Source: Thermococcaceae archaeon
GTDB taxonomy: Archaea > Methanobacteriota_B > Thermococci > Thermococcales > Thermococcaceae
Assembly (NCBI GenBank): GCA_030156945.1
Contig: JASGLT010000015.1
Coordinates: 1-43,634 of the forward strand
DNA length: 43,634 nucleotides
Direction: 5' to 3'
Positions 34,789 through 42,908 of this stretch are shown piece by piece. The number at the start of each line of letters is the position of its first letter. Positions within the stretch are counted from its first letter, which is position 1. The translations under genes were made by a program, and so were the position numbers. The notes under the pieces are model-generated. The model did not search any database, was not told the origin of the DNA, and saw only the letters and a list, made by a program, of their open reading frames with translations.

Positions 34789-34817
34789 TTGCTATTAGTT
34801 CCGGATGCATATAGCAA
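34789..34817. promoter_or_regulatory. Candidate Lrp operator
   Basis: TTGCTAT (34789-34795) and ATAGCAA (34811-34817) form a perfect inverted repeat with centres 22 bp apart (two helical turns), in the divergent promoter region just upstream of ATG 34831. A partial third copy (ATAGCTAAA) lies near 34768. The layout suits a dimeric Lrp-like regulator. Confidence 0.5.
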
Positions 34818-34830
34818 AGATGGTGGTCTC

Positions 34831-36174
34831 ATGGAACTTCCCAAGAGCAGGGATGAGGTTGTTGAGCGCTATTCGCGGGTTTTCTCTCCAGCTTCTCGGG
34901 TTACCTACGCCCCAATAGTTGGGGTGAGGGCGGAGAATGCGAGGGTGTGGGATATTGAGGGGAGGGAGTATATAGACTTCCTAAGCGATGCCGCCGTTCA
35001 AAACGTTGGTCACAACAATCCACGCGTGGTGGAGGCGATAGTGGAGCAGGCTAAGAAGCTTGTTCACTTCACCTTCATCTACGGCTTTCCAGTGGAGCCC
35101 CTTCTCCTTGCCGAGAAGCTCGTCGAGGTAGCACCGGTTGAATCGCCGAAGGTAACACTGGGCTTGAGCGGCAGCGATGCTAACGACGGTGCGATAAAGT
35201 TTTCCAGAGCATACACGGGCAGGAGGACGATTCTGAGCTATCTTAGAAGCTTCTACGGCAACACGTACGGATCTTTGAGCATAACGGGCCTTGATTTTGA
35301 GCTCCGTTCGAAGGTGGGTGAGCTCAGTGAGGTTCACTACATCCCCTATCCGAACTGCTACCGCTGCCCCTTCCGGAAGGAGATGGGGAGCTGCAGGATG
35401 GAGTGCGTGGATTACATAAAGGAGAAGTTTGAGGGAGAGGTTTACGGTGAGGGCGTTGCGGCCCTGTTCGCTGAGCCAATTCAAGGAGACGCGGGGATGG
35501 TCGTGCCACCCCGGGACTACTTCAAAAGGGTGAAGAAGATTCTGGATGAGTACGGCATCCTTCTCGTGGTCGATGAGGTTCAGAGCGGAATGGGGAGAAC
35601 TGGAAAGTGGTTTGCAATCGAGCATTTTGGTGTGAAGCCCGACATTATGACCATCGCGAAGCCCCTTGGGGGAGGTCTACCGATAAGCGCCGTAATAGGA
35701 AGGGAGGAAGTCATGGACTCGCTTCCGCCTCTGGGGCACACTTTCACCCTCAGCGGCAATCCGGTAGCCAGCAGGGCCGCCCTCGCTGTGATAGAAGAGA
35801 TCGAGGAGAAAAACCTGCTGAAAAGGGCTGAGAAGCTGGGGAATTATGCCAAGAAGAGGCTTGAGAAAATGAAGGAGGAGCACGAGCTAATAGGAGACGT
35901 TCGTGGTCTTGGCCTGATGCTCGGCGTCGACCTGGTTAGGGACAGGGATACCAAAGAGCGGGCCTATGATGAGGCCAGGAAGGTAGTTTGGCGCGCTTAT
36001 GAGCTTGGGTTGATTCTGGCTTTCCTTCAGGGCAACGTGCTCAGGATTCAGCCTCCCCTCACAATTGAAGAGGAAACCCTTGAAGAGGGTCTTGACAGGC
36101 TTGATAGAGCGATAGGAGATGTTGAGGAAGGTAGAGTTTCTGAAGAGGCTCTCAAGAAAGTCAAGGGTTGGTGA
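34831..36174 (+). CDS. Class-III PLP aminotransferase (ornithine aminotransferase / amino-acid racemase type)
   Basis: 447 residues from ATG 34831, preceded by GGTGGTCTC; the frame extends 34 codons upstream into the operator region without support. Fold-type I features are [34 protein letters not shown], and the PLP lysine in [18 protein letters not shown]. Thermococcales carry several close paralogues of this group, shown in different species to be ornithine aminotransferases or amino-acid racemases (broad-specificity, Ala/Ser, Leu/Met), which cannot be told apart by eye. A cysteine-rich insert ([20 protein letters not shown]) is characteristic of the archaeal group. Control by the divergent Lrp protein is likely. 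Confidence 0.88.
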   Translation: MELPKSRDEVVERYSRVFSPASRVTYAPIVGVRAENARVWDIEGREYIDFLSDAAVQNVGHNNPRVVEAIVEQAKKLVHFTFIYGFPVEPLLLAEKLVEVAPVESPKVTLGLSGSDANDGAIKFSRAYTGRRTILSYLRSFYGNTYGSLSITGLDFELRSKVGELSEVHYIPYPNCYRCPFRKEMGSCRMECVDYIKEKFEGEVYGEGVAALFAEPIQGDAGMVVPPRDYFKRVKKILDEYGILLVVDEVQSGMGRTGKWFAIEHFGVKPDIMTIAKPLGGGLPISAVIGREEVMDSLPPLGHTFTLSGNPVASRAALAVIEEIEEKNLLKRAEKLGNYAKKRLEKMKEEHELIGDVRGLGLMLGVDLVRDRDTKERAYDEARKVVWRAYELGLILAFLQGNVLRIQPPLTIEEETLEEGLDRLDRAIGDVEEGRVSEEALKKVKGW

Positions 36175-36181
36175 GATATTT

Positions 36182-36199
36182 TTGACATTTTTTTGTCAA
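36182..36199 (+). terminator. T-rich inverted repeat after the aminotransferase gene
   Basis: TTGACA-TTTTTT-TGTCAA is a perfect 6-bp repeat with a six-T loop, 8 bases after the stop codon and ~22 bases before the TATA box of the permease (36221-36228). It could terminate the upstream gene or act as an operator. Confidence 0.5.
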
Positions 36200-36258
36200 T
36201 CCTTTATCATTTCCGAAAACTTTTTAAACAACCTTCCACACAGCACGAGCGGGCTTCA

Positions 36259-37560
36259 ATGGAGAACGTTGAAGTGATGGAAAAACCGGTTTTAAAGGTT
36301 GGAATTGAAGATAGAGTAGAGCCGGCCCGTGCCGTTGTCTTCGGGCTTCAACACGTTCTTGCAATGTTCGGAGCGACGGTTACAGTGCCCCTTGTTGTCG
36401 GGGGAGCAGTGGGGCTGAGCGGAGACCAGATAGCTACAATGATACAGGCTGTTCTCCTTGCTATGGGAATCGCCACTCTGCTTCAGACAATACTGGGCAC
36501 CAGGTATCCGATAGTCCAGGGTTCAAGCTTCGCCTTCATCCCGGGCCTCATCTCGATAGGCTCCAGCATCGGAATGGCGGCGGTTCAAGGAGCGCTTATA
36601 GTTGGAGGTTTCGTGGAGGCGGCGCTTGGTTGGTTGGGCATCATAGGAAAGATCAGAAAGCTCTTCACTCCGCTCGTTACGGGAGTGACGATAACCCTCA
36701 TCGGCTTCAGCCTCGCCAACGTGGCACTGATGAACTTCTTCAATGCCTACTCAGACCCGGCCGGAACCAACGTTGGAAAGGCCGTTATTGTGGCAACGGT
36801 GACTTTTCTGACCACGGTTTTCGTGGCCCTGAGGGCTGGAGGTACGCTCAAGGCGATGCCGGTGGTTGTTGGGGCTGTGGTTGGATACCTGATAAGCATC
36901 CCCCTGGGGCTTACGAACTTCGGCCTCGTTGAGGAGCTGCCTCCGGTGAGCCTGCCAAAGCTCTTCCCGTGGGGGGAGCCGATATTTGACGTCAGCGCCG
37001 TAGTGATACTTCTCTTCGCCTTCATGGTGAGCATAATAGAGAGCGTTGGCGATTACCACGCAATAGCCACGATAACAGGGGCTGAGATTACCGAGAAGCA
37101 CATAGGGCGGGGGATAGGCGCGGAAGGCCTGGCCTGTTCGATAGCCGGAGTTCTCGGTGCCTGCGGCACCACAAGCTATTCGGAGAACATTGGAGTCGTG
37201 GCTCTCACGAAGGTGGGCAGCAGGCACGTTGTCCAGGTAGGGGCGCTAATACTGATCTTCCTCTCCCTGCTACCGAAGTTCGCGGGCGTTCTGGCTTCCA
37301 TGCCGGCTCCGGTTCTTGGCGGCCTTACCCTGGCTCTATACGGCATGATAAGCGTCACCGGCCTGAGACTAATAAAGGAGAGAGTCGACTTCACGGACAG
37401 AAACGTCCTGATACTCGCGGCGGCACTCATAGCCGGCCTGGGGGCCCCACAGCTACCTGCGGAGCTGCTTGAGCACCTTCCAAGGCTAATCTCGAGCATA
37501 CTCGAGTCGGGGATGGCAGTTGGAGCGTTGACGGCGATAATCCTCGAAAGGATTCTTTAG
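36259..37560 (+). CDS. NCS2-family nucleobase permease (uracil/xanthine type)
   Basis: 433 residues from ATG 36259; TTTTTAAAC at 36221-36229 indicates a short leader, which rules out the longer frame from 36193. About 14 hydrophobic segments. Family hallmarks are VFGLQHVLAMFGATVTVPLV, QGSSFAFIPG, SIIESVGDYHAIATITG, and GTTSYSENIGVVALTKVGSRHVVQ, corresponding to the nucleobase-binding TM3/TM8/TM10 region. Proton- or sodium-coupled import of uracil or a purine base is expected. No purine or pyrimidine gene is adjacent to refine this. Confidence 0.92.
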   Translation: MENVEVMEKPVLKVGIEDRVEPARAVVFGLQHVLAMFGATVTVPLVVGGAVGLSGDQIATMIQAVLLAMGIATLLQTILGTRYPIVQGSSFAFIPGLISIGSSIGMAAVQGALIVGGFVEAALGWLGIIGKIRKLFTPLVTGVTITLIGFSLANVALMNFFNAYSDPAGTNVGKAVIVATVTFLTTVFVALRAGGTLKAMPVVVGAVVGYLISIPLGLTNFGLVEELPPVSLPKLFPWGEPIFDVSAVVILLFAFMVSIIESVGDYHAIATITGAEITEKHIGRGIGAEGLACSIAGVLGACGTTSYSENIGVVALTKVGSRHVVQVGALILIFLSLLPKFAGVLASMPAPVLGGLTLALYGMISVTGLRLIKERVDFTDRNVLILAAALIAGLGAPQLPAELLEHLPRLISSILESGMAVGALTAIILERIL

Positions 37561-37583
37561 TCCCTTTAAAATTTTGGAAAAAG

Positions 37584-38177
37584 TCACTCCTCCTCTATAA
37601 GCTCCCCTTCTTCCCCTCTTTCGTTGGAAAGCTCCCTGAGTCTGTCAATGCCTGAGCCAACGGCTATGAGCACATCTCCCTCCTCGATGGTCTCGTCCTT
37701 CGAGGGGTTGTATATGTACCTCCCGCCCCTCTTTATGGCGATTAGCCTGACTCCGACCTTGGTCGGGAGCTTGAGCTGCTTTAGGGGCTTCCCTATGAGT
37801 ATTGAGCCTTTGTTGACCTTTATCCGGCCTATCTCCTCATCGACGTCGTGCATTATCTTCCTGATGATGGGGTGGGGCTCAACGTCCCTGAGAACGAGGT
37901 CGGCAACCTCGTAGGCCGAATCACTTATCTGCTCGTTTATGGTCGCCATCTCTATGACGCTGAGCAGTTTTTCAGGATTTTCCTCGTGCTTCGCAGCTCT
38001 AAGGGCGAGCTTTTTGACCCTCAGGGTCAGCTCGTCCATCTTTTCCTCAAGGATGTAGACCTCGTCAGCTATGTCCTCGCTGTTGTACATGACGGCCGAA
38101 AACGCGAGGTCGACCATGAGTGATGAAAGGTTCTTCATCTCGATGAGGCAGTTCCTTATTTCCTCAAGCTCTTTCAT
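37584..38177 (-). CDS. PhoU-like plus TrkA_C (RCK_C) domain protein, second copy
   Basis: 197 residues. Residues ~1-105 are a helical PhoU-like domain (MKNLSSLMVDLAFSAVMY, EEKMDELTLRVKKLALRAA). Residues ~115-185 form a TrkA C-terminal (RCK_C) ligand-binding domain (IKVNKGSILIGKPLKQLKLPTKVGVRLIAIKRGGRYIYNPSKDETIEEGDVLIAVGS). ATG 38177 overlaps the end of the paralogous upstream gene by 14 bases, with GGTGG ahead. RCK_C domains usually bind nucleotides or ions and gate transporters, so it is probably a cytoplasmic regulatory subunit of the MgtE-type transporter encoded upstream in the operon. Confidence 0.87.
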   Translation of the reverse strand: MKELEEIRNCLIEMKNLSSLMVDLAFSAVMYNSEDIADEVYILEEKMDELTLRVKKLALRAAKHEENPEKLLSVIEMATINEQISDSAYEVADLVLRDVEPHPIIRKIMHDVDEEIGRIKVNKGSILIGKPLKQLKLPTKVGVRLIAIKRGGRYIYNPSKDETIEEGDVLIAVGSGIDRLRELSNERGEEGELIEEE

Positions 38178-38781
38178 CGCCTACCACCCTTATGACTCCC
38201 CTGGCTATCTCCTTCAGGTGCTCAACGGAGGTGTGGGTACCCCTGCCGATCAAAACGTCTCCGGGCTTTATCTTGAAGTCGCCGTCAGGGGCTATTATCC
38301 ATCTCTTGCCCCTTCTCACCGCTATTATCCAGACCCCGGTGTTGCTTGCCAGAGCCAGCTCTCCCAGGGTCTTGCCGACGATGACTGAGTCGGGACTCAC
38401 CTGGATCTTCGCTATTATTTCCTCGCTCTCGAGTATTGCCTCCGTGATGACAGGGTGAAGCTCAAGACCCTCAAGCACCATCTTGGCGAGGTCTCCGGCG
38501 GCGTTGGAGATGTCCTCTATGGAGTTCGCCATCTGGAGAACTGAAGTTATCTGCTCCGCCTCCTTGGGGTTCCTTGCGGCGAGAACAGCGTGGGTCATGA
38601 GGTGATAGTTGAGGAGATCCATCCTCTCCTCCAGGTCGAGCACCTCTTCAGCGATCTCCTTGTCGTTGAAAAGCACGGCACTGTAGGCGAGGTCAACCAT
38701 GAGCTCAACGATGTTCTTCATCTCGATGAATATCTCCTTCACGCTCTTGGGCTGATACTCAAACTCCTCGAAGTCCTCCAT
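38164..38781 (-). CDS. PhoU-like plus TrkA_C (RCK_C) domain protein, first copy
   Basis: 205 residues, the same architecture as the gene that follows: PhoU-like helices (EIFIEMKNIVELMVDLAYSAVLF, DLEERMDLLNYHLMTHAVLAARN) and a C-terminal RCK_C domain (IQVSPDSVIVGKTLGELALASNTGVWIIAVRRGKRWIIAPDGDFKIKPGDVLIGRG). The two are clear paralogues with diverged sequences, suggesting a heteromeric complex. ATG 38781 follows GGAGGAG. It lies 54 bases after the transporter gene, in the same direction. Confidence 0.87.
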   Translation of the reverse strand: MEDFEEFEYQPKSVKEIFIEMKNIVELMVDLAYSAVLFNDKEIAEEVLDLEERMDLLNYHLMTHAVLAARNPKEAEQITSVLQMANSIEDISNAAGDLAKMVLEGLELHPVITEAILESEEIIAKIQVSPDSVIVGKTLGELALASNTGVWIIAVRRGKRWIIAPDGDFKIKPGDVLIGRGTHTSVEHLKEIARGVIRVVGDERA

Positions 38782-38835
38782 TCTTTTTCTCCTCCGGCCT
38801 TTCTTATACTCCTACCTCTTTAATCTTTTTCGGGG

Positions 38836-40023
38836 TTAGACTATCATATGGGCAACGGCAACGATGAAGAGGGTGGAGATTATGTCGGCTATGGTCGTTA
38901 TCGTGGGCACCGTGGCGTTGTCTGGGTCGAGGCCGGTCCTGTCAAAGATTATTGCCAGGAAGTAGGCCATCCACATCACGCCGAAGAGAACGAGGGGGTA
39001 GAGAAGGATGAAAGGCTTCACGATACCGACGTCAACCCCAAGGGTTGCCCTCACCACAAAGATAGCTATGAGGTTGGCCAGCAAACCCAGCAGCGCACCC
39101 ACAGCGCTGTAAACGAGGATCTCAACCAGAATCTTTCTGTTGATGAAGCCCTCCAGCTCTCCAAGGTGGAGCCTTGTGGATGTTTTTGTACCGATTATCG
39201 AGCCCAGGTTGCCGGTTGTGGCCAGGACGGCAGGGTACATGACGCTGAATATCACCGAGGCGTAGATAAGCCCGCTGTACGTCTCAAGGAGGCCTCCTGA
39301 GACGCTGGACAGGAGTGCCAGGGCACCCACAACCCCGAGAACTTCTGCGAACACTCTCCTGTCGCTTTTCCCTATCTTTGAGAGCTTTGCAAGCAGTCCG
39401 AGGAGAACCAACCCCGCAGCGAAGAGGGCGTAGAACTCAGCTGAAAATTTCTCATAGAGGAGCATGAAGCTGACGAGGAGAGGAACGGTTATCAGGTCGG
39501 CGGCGGAAGTGACTATGGGAGCCGCTACGGCATCAGGATCGATCTTCCTTTTGAAGGGGATTATAGTTGCGAGGGCCGTTATGTAACCGAGCACTATGCC
39601 AGCAAAAACAGTCGATGCTATGATTATGACCAGAACGGCAATCGCTATCTCGGGGCTCCTTATTTTAATCGCCCCTATGCTCCAGAGTATCAGAACTGGG
39701 ACGAGGGAGAGGATGATTGAGATAAAAACGTTTTTCGTGACGTTTCTGTCTTTGAGGGCGGGCGTCATCTCACCCAGGTGGAGCATTGTAGTGAAACGGG
39801 AGGCGAGTGAGCCGTAGATGTTTCCCCTGAGCCCCATGAGACCTGGGAGAATAACGAGGATTATGGGGTACTCGTTCATAATCTTGTCGAAGAACTTACC
39901 TAGAAAAGCTCCCGCGAAGAAGTCCAGCAGGAGGCAGAGCAAAAGCGCTGGAAACGAAGCGAGTATTACTTCCCTTATGAACTCTCTGAACTCTTCTGAT
40001 ATCCAAGCGCGGACTACTGCCAT
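38836..40023 (-). CDS. Duplicated MgtE/SLC41-type divalent cation transporter
   Basis: 395 residues from ATG 40023 (GGAGGGTG ahead; ATG 40029 and GTG 40032 are alternatives). Two MgtE-type membrane domains are fused. The first has ILPGLMGLRGNIYGSLASRFTTMLHLGE and KRKIDPDAVAAPIVTSAADLITVPLL. The second has ATTGNLGSIIGTKTSTRLHLGELE and TGLDPDNATVPTITTIADIISTLFIV. The paired D-P-D/P-T-x-T-x-x-D-D/A motifs line the cation pore in MgtE. There is no N-terminal CBS domain; the PhoU-RCK_C proteins downstream probably take that regulatory role. A minus-strand TATA (TTTTTATACGC) is at ~40094-40104. Mg2+ is the default prediction. Confidence 0.9.
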   Translation of the reverse strand: MAVVRAWISEEFREFIREVILASFPALLLCLLLDFFAGAFLGKFFDKIMNEYPIILVILPGLMGLRGNIYGSLASRFTTMLHLGEMTPALKDRNVTKNVFISIILSLVPVLILWSIGAIKIRSPEIAIAVLVIIIASTVFAGIVLGYITALATIIPFKRKIDPDAVAAPIVTSAADLITVPLLVSFMLLYEKFSAEFYALFAAGLVLLGLLAKLSKIGKSDRRVFAEVLGVVGALALLSSVSGGLLETYSGLIYASVIFSVMYPAVLATTGNLGSIIGTKTSTRLHLGELEGFINRKILVEILVYSAVGALLGLLANLIAIFVVRATLGVDVGIVKPFILLYPLVLFGVMWMAYFLAIIFDRTGLDPDNATVPTITTIADIISTLFIVAVAHMIV

Positions 40024-40215
40024 TTCCATCACCCTCCATTGCCGCCTCCCTCCCTTGGAACACTGTTTGCCATCATCTCAACTTTTTTCAGGGCGTATAA
40101 AAACGTTTTGGCACTCCATGTAGAGTTGAGACCTTGCGGACTCTCTGTATGAACGAATACCGGGAGCCTGCGCTCTCGCGGAATCGTTAAATAGGAGGAT
40201 CAATAATTTTCCACC

Positions 40216-40914
40216 ATGGACTACAGGGGGACGTCTCTGTTTGTGGTGGTGCTTGTTGTTGTCTCGACGGCAGCGTTACTCCTGAAGCCTTATCTCCCGA
40301 GAGAGGCTCCAAAGCCTGAAGGAGGAGAAATAGTGGAACTTCCGCCCCCAAGACTGGAGGGAAGCATGAGCTTGGAGGAGGCCATAGCAAAGAGGAGGAG
40401 CAGAAGGGAGTACAAAAACGAGCCTCTGACCCTTGAGGAGCTCGGCCAGCTCCTATGGGCGGCTCAGGGGATTACGAGTCCCGACGGGAAAAGGGCCGCC
40501 CCCAGTGCGGGCGCGACGTATCCCTTCGAGGTTTTTGTAGTCGCCGGAAACGTTGAGGGGCTTGAACCCGGGATTTATCATTATGACCCCTTCACTCACT
40601 CCCTTGAACTCGTCAAGGCTGGGGACTTCAGAAGAGAGCTCCAAAAAGCCGCCCTTGACCAGAAATGGGTCGGTGATGCTGCGGTCGACATAGTTCTGGT
40701 GGCGTTCTACGAGAGGACGACGAAGGTCTACGGGGAGAGGGGCTATCGGTACGTTTACATGGAGGCCGGCCACATCGGCCAGAACATCTACCTCCAGGCT
40801 ACCTCCCTGGGCCTCGGAACCGTTGCCATTGGGGCTTTTCACGACGAGGAAGTTGCCCGGATAATCGGCACCGATGGTGCTCCCCTCTACATATTCCCTG
40901 TTGGGAGGGTGTGA
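40216..40914 (+). CDS. Membrane-anchored SagB-type nitroreductase-family flavoprotein
   Basis: 232 residues. Residues 7-24 form a single hydrophobic anchor, followed by a Pro-rich linker and an FMN-dependent nitroreductase fold: SLEEAIAKRRSRREYKNEPLTLEELGQLLWAAQGI, APSAGATYPFEVFVV, GIYHYDPFTHSLE, MEAGHIGQNIYLQATSLGLGTVAIGAF. These are the SagB-type dehydrogenase signatures. In azole-forming gene clusters SagB oxidises azolines, but no SagC/D or precursor peptide is present here, so the substrate is unknown. TATA GTTAAATAG at 40186-40194 suggests a nearly leaderless mRNA. The small membrane protein downstream starts one base after its stop. Confidence 0.87.
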   Translation: MDYRGTSLFVVVLVVVSTAALLLKPYLPREAPKPEGGEIVELPPPRLEGSMSLEEAIAKRRSRREYKNEPLTLEELGQLLWAAQGITSPDGKRAAPSAGATYPFEVFVVAGNVEGLEPGIYHYDPFTHSLELVKAGDFRRELQKAALDQKWVGDAAVDIVLVAFYERTTKVYGERGYRYVYMEAGHIGQNIYLQATSLGLGTVAIGAFHDEEVARIIGTDGAPLYIFPVGRV

Positions 40915-40915
40915 A

Positions 40916-41095
40916 ATGGTTGTTCTGGATCACAACACACTCGGCTACATAACCTTAGCCCTAATGAACCTCTCTATGCTAACGGGAGCCTTCGTGTTCC
41001 TCCTAAAAAAGAAAGGACTTTGGTTGAAGGCCCATGCAGTGGTGAGCATACTGGCTTATATCTTCATGGTATGGACGATATGGGTCGTTCGATGA
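40916..41095 (+). CDS. Small two-helix membrane protein coupled to the SagB-type gene
   Basis: 59 residues from ATG 40916, with GGAGGGTGTGAA ahead and one base after the nitroreductase stop. Two hydrophobic helices (~10-27 and ~36-57) flank a KKKGLWLKAH loop. His residues at ~5 and ~39 could be heme or metal ligands, but this is a guess. I infer a membrane partner of the flavoprotein, perhaps in electron transfer. Confidence 0.7.
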   Translation: MVVLDHNTLGYITLALMNLSMLTGAFVFLLKKKGLWLKAHAVVSILAYIFMVWTIWVVR

Positions 41096-41100
41096 TTCCT

Positions 41101-42696
41101 TCAGAGCCTCTCTCCTCCAACATAACTCTCCAGGACCTTTATCTCCCTTAGTTCAATTTCTTCAACCTCGAAGGGGTCCCTATCAACGACTATGAAGTCC
41201 GCAAACTTGCCCTCCTCAAGAGTGCCCAGCTCGTCCTCCGCGCCCAGTACGTAGGCGGATCCGTGGGTGTAGGCATAGAGCGCTTCATCCACGCCCAGGC
41301 ACTCCCCTTTTGTATGCTCGTAAGTTTCGACATTCTCGTATTTACCGCGCGTTACAGCCGCATAAACGCTTTTCCATGGATTCGCTGGCTCTATGGGAGA
41401 GTCTGTGCCAAAGCCGAGGACTATTCCGGCTTTGAGCATGCTCTTGAAGGGGTAAATCCAGCCCGCTCTCCGCTCTCCAACGCGCTTCACCGCCCACCAG
41501 TCCGAGATTATAAAGCGTGGCTGGACCGAGGCAGCCACCCCGAGTTCTGCCATCCTCTTTATCTGGTCGGGCCTGAGGATTGAGGCATGTTCTATGCGGT
41601 GTCTCAGTCTTCCCGGCTCTTGGAGGGAGGAGTACACGGAGAGGATCATGTCTATCGTGGCATCACCTATCCCGTGAACGGCCAGCTGAAGTCCCGCCCC
41701 GTGAGCTTCCTTGGCTATCTTCTCAAGCACCTCTTTTGAAACGTTGGGGTAGCCTCTGGTAGGGGAATCGGCGTAGGGTTCGCTCAGCCATGCAGTTCTC
41801 GCCCCAAGGGAACCGTCCGCGAGAACCTTTACCCCCGCTATTCTCAGCTTCCTCCCGCCGAAGCCCCTCTTAACCCCGAGCCTCTTTAGGGCCTCAAGGA
41901 CTTCCGTATCACCGAACATTCCTTCCCCTTTTACCTCCCTCTTCCCGGGGTCCAGGTAGGCAAAGACCCTCAGCTTAAGCTCCCCCTTTTCGTCAAGGCT
42001 GGAGAGGGCCCTTAGAGTGGTTTCGTCAACGCTCATGGTCCCCACGGCAGTTACTCCGAGGGAGGCGAGGTGCTCAACCCCCCTCTTAATGAAGTGCTCG
42101 TAATCCTCTGGTTTCAAAGTCTCCTTGAACTTCTCGCGCGCCATTTCAAAGGCCTCTTCCTTGATGACACCAGTGACCTCCCCCCTCTCGTCCCTGACGA
42201 CTCCAGGGAGGTCAGCTTCAAGGAGCCCCGCGAGCTCCATCGCTTTTGTGTTCAATACGGCCGCGTGGAGGCACACCCTCGAGAGCATCACCGGCCTGTC
42301 CCCCACCACCTCATCGATGTCCCACCGCGTGGGCCACCTCTTCTCCTCAAAAAGCTCCTGATCCCAGCCGTGACCGAGTATCCAGCTTGTGGACGTGGTT
42401 TTCGCGTATTTTTTAAGCCTCTCCTTAAGCTCCGTGATGCTCTTCACCCCTCTCAAGTCGAGGGTCTCAAGGGCCATGCCCAGTTCCTCAAGGTGGAGGT
42501 GGGAGTCTATGAAGCCGGGGAGGACGGTTTTTCCGCCGAGGTCGACAACATCGCCCCCAAGATTCATTGCGAGTTCTCGGGCTTTTTCCGAGGAACCTGC
42601 GTGGATTATCCTTCCATAGGCCACCAAAATCCCATCAACGATCCTAATTGGCTTGTAGGAGACGTATATCTTTCCATTGACGAAAGCCCGAATCAT
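41101..42696 (-). CDS. Amidohydrolase family 3 metal-dependent hydrolase (YtcJ type)
   Basis: 531 residues from ATG 42696 (GGGTGG ahead; a TTG four codons upstream is part of the same site). Amidohydrolase barrel features are LPGFIDSHLHLEELG (metal-binding HxH), the Lys/Asp stretch AGVKVLADGSLGARTA, LAVHGIGDATIDM, RHRIEHASIL, and the catalytic Asp in VLGFGTDSPIEPANPWKSVYAAVTR, with a C-terminal LGTLEEGKFADFIVVDRDPF. The substrate of YtcJ-like enzymes is mostly unknown. TATA TTTTATACAT on the minus strand at ~42725-42734 gives a short leader. It is convergent with the SagB pair, five bases apart. Confidence 0.88.
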   Translation of the reverse strand: MIRAFVNGKIYVSYKPIRIVDGILVAYGRIIHAGSSEKARELAMNLGGDVVDLGGKTVLPGFIDSHLHLEELGMALETLDLRGVKSITELKERLKKYAKTTSTSWILGHGWDQELFEEKRWPTRWDIDEVVGDRPVMLSRVCLHAAVLNTKAMELAGLLEADLPGVVRDERGEVTGVIKEEAFEMAREKFKETLKPEDYEHFIKRGVEHLASLGVTAVGTMSVDETTLRALSSLDEKGELKLRVFAYLDPGKREVKGEGMFGDTEVLEALKRLGVKRGFGGRKLRIAGVKVLADGSLGARTAWLSEPYADSPTRGYPNVSKEVLEKIAKEAHGAGLQLAVHGIGDATIDMILSVYSSLQEPGRLRHRIEHASILRPDQIKRMAELGVAASVQPRFIISDWWAVKRVGERRAGWIYPFKSMLKAGIVLGFGTDSPIEPANPWKSVYAAVTRGKYENVETYEHTKGECLGVDEALYAYTHGSAYVLGAEDELGTLEEGKFADFIVVDRDPFEVEEIELREIKVLESYVGGERL

Positions 42697-42753
42697 GTAA
42701 CCACCCAAGAAACTTCGCGTGGGATGTATAAAAAGCCCACGAAATCCAAAAAA

Positions 42754-42761
42754 CTTAAATA
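42754..42761 (+). promoter_or_regulatory. TATA box upstream of leuS
   Basis: CTTAAATA at 42754-42761 after an A-rich BRE-like run. Expected initiation is near 42782, which puts the leuS start 127 bases downstream (unusually long leader for a Thermococcus) and an ATG exactly at the expected 5' end. Confidence 0.6.
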
Positions 42762-42783
42762 CCCAAAACTGCTACTCGCTCCG

Positions 42784-42837
42784 ATGCCGATGAGGGGGGA
42801 GTACCTTCTCCACCGTTCAGCGGACGTTTCGCGCTGA
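42784..42837 (+). CDS. Possible leaderless 17-codon upstream ORF before leuS
   Basis: ATG 42784 to TGA 42837 encodes MPMRGEYLLHRSADVSR, starting within about two bases of the predicted transcription start. It contains two adjacent leucine codons (CTT CTC). It is followed by an inverted repeat TTCAGA (42841-42846) / TCTGAA (42866-42871) and then the strong leuS ribosome-binding site. A leader peptide sensing charged tRNA-Leu is conceivable; chance is also possible. Confidence 0.35.
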   Translation: MPMRGEYLLHRSADVSR

Positions 42838-42908
42838 TTATTCAGACAACCCCCCTATTCTGGACTCTGAATCGCGCTCTTTTGAAAAAGTTCTGAGGAG
42901 GTATAGCC

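Noticed and set aside
34981-35625. 214-codon minus-strand frame inside the aminotransferase gene
   Set aside because: Shadow of the coding strand; the plus-strand frame carries all PLP-enzyme motifs.
42070-42837. 255-codon plus-strand frame ending at 42837
   Set aside because: Most of it is antisense to the amidohydrolase gene. Only its last 17 codons, downstream of the leuS TATA box, are kept as a possible upstream ORF.
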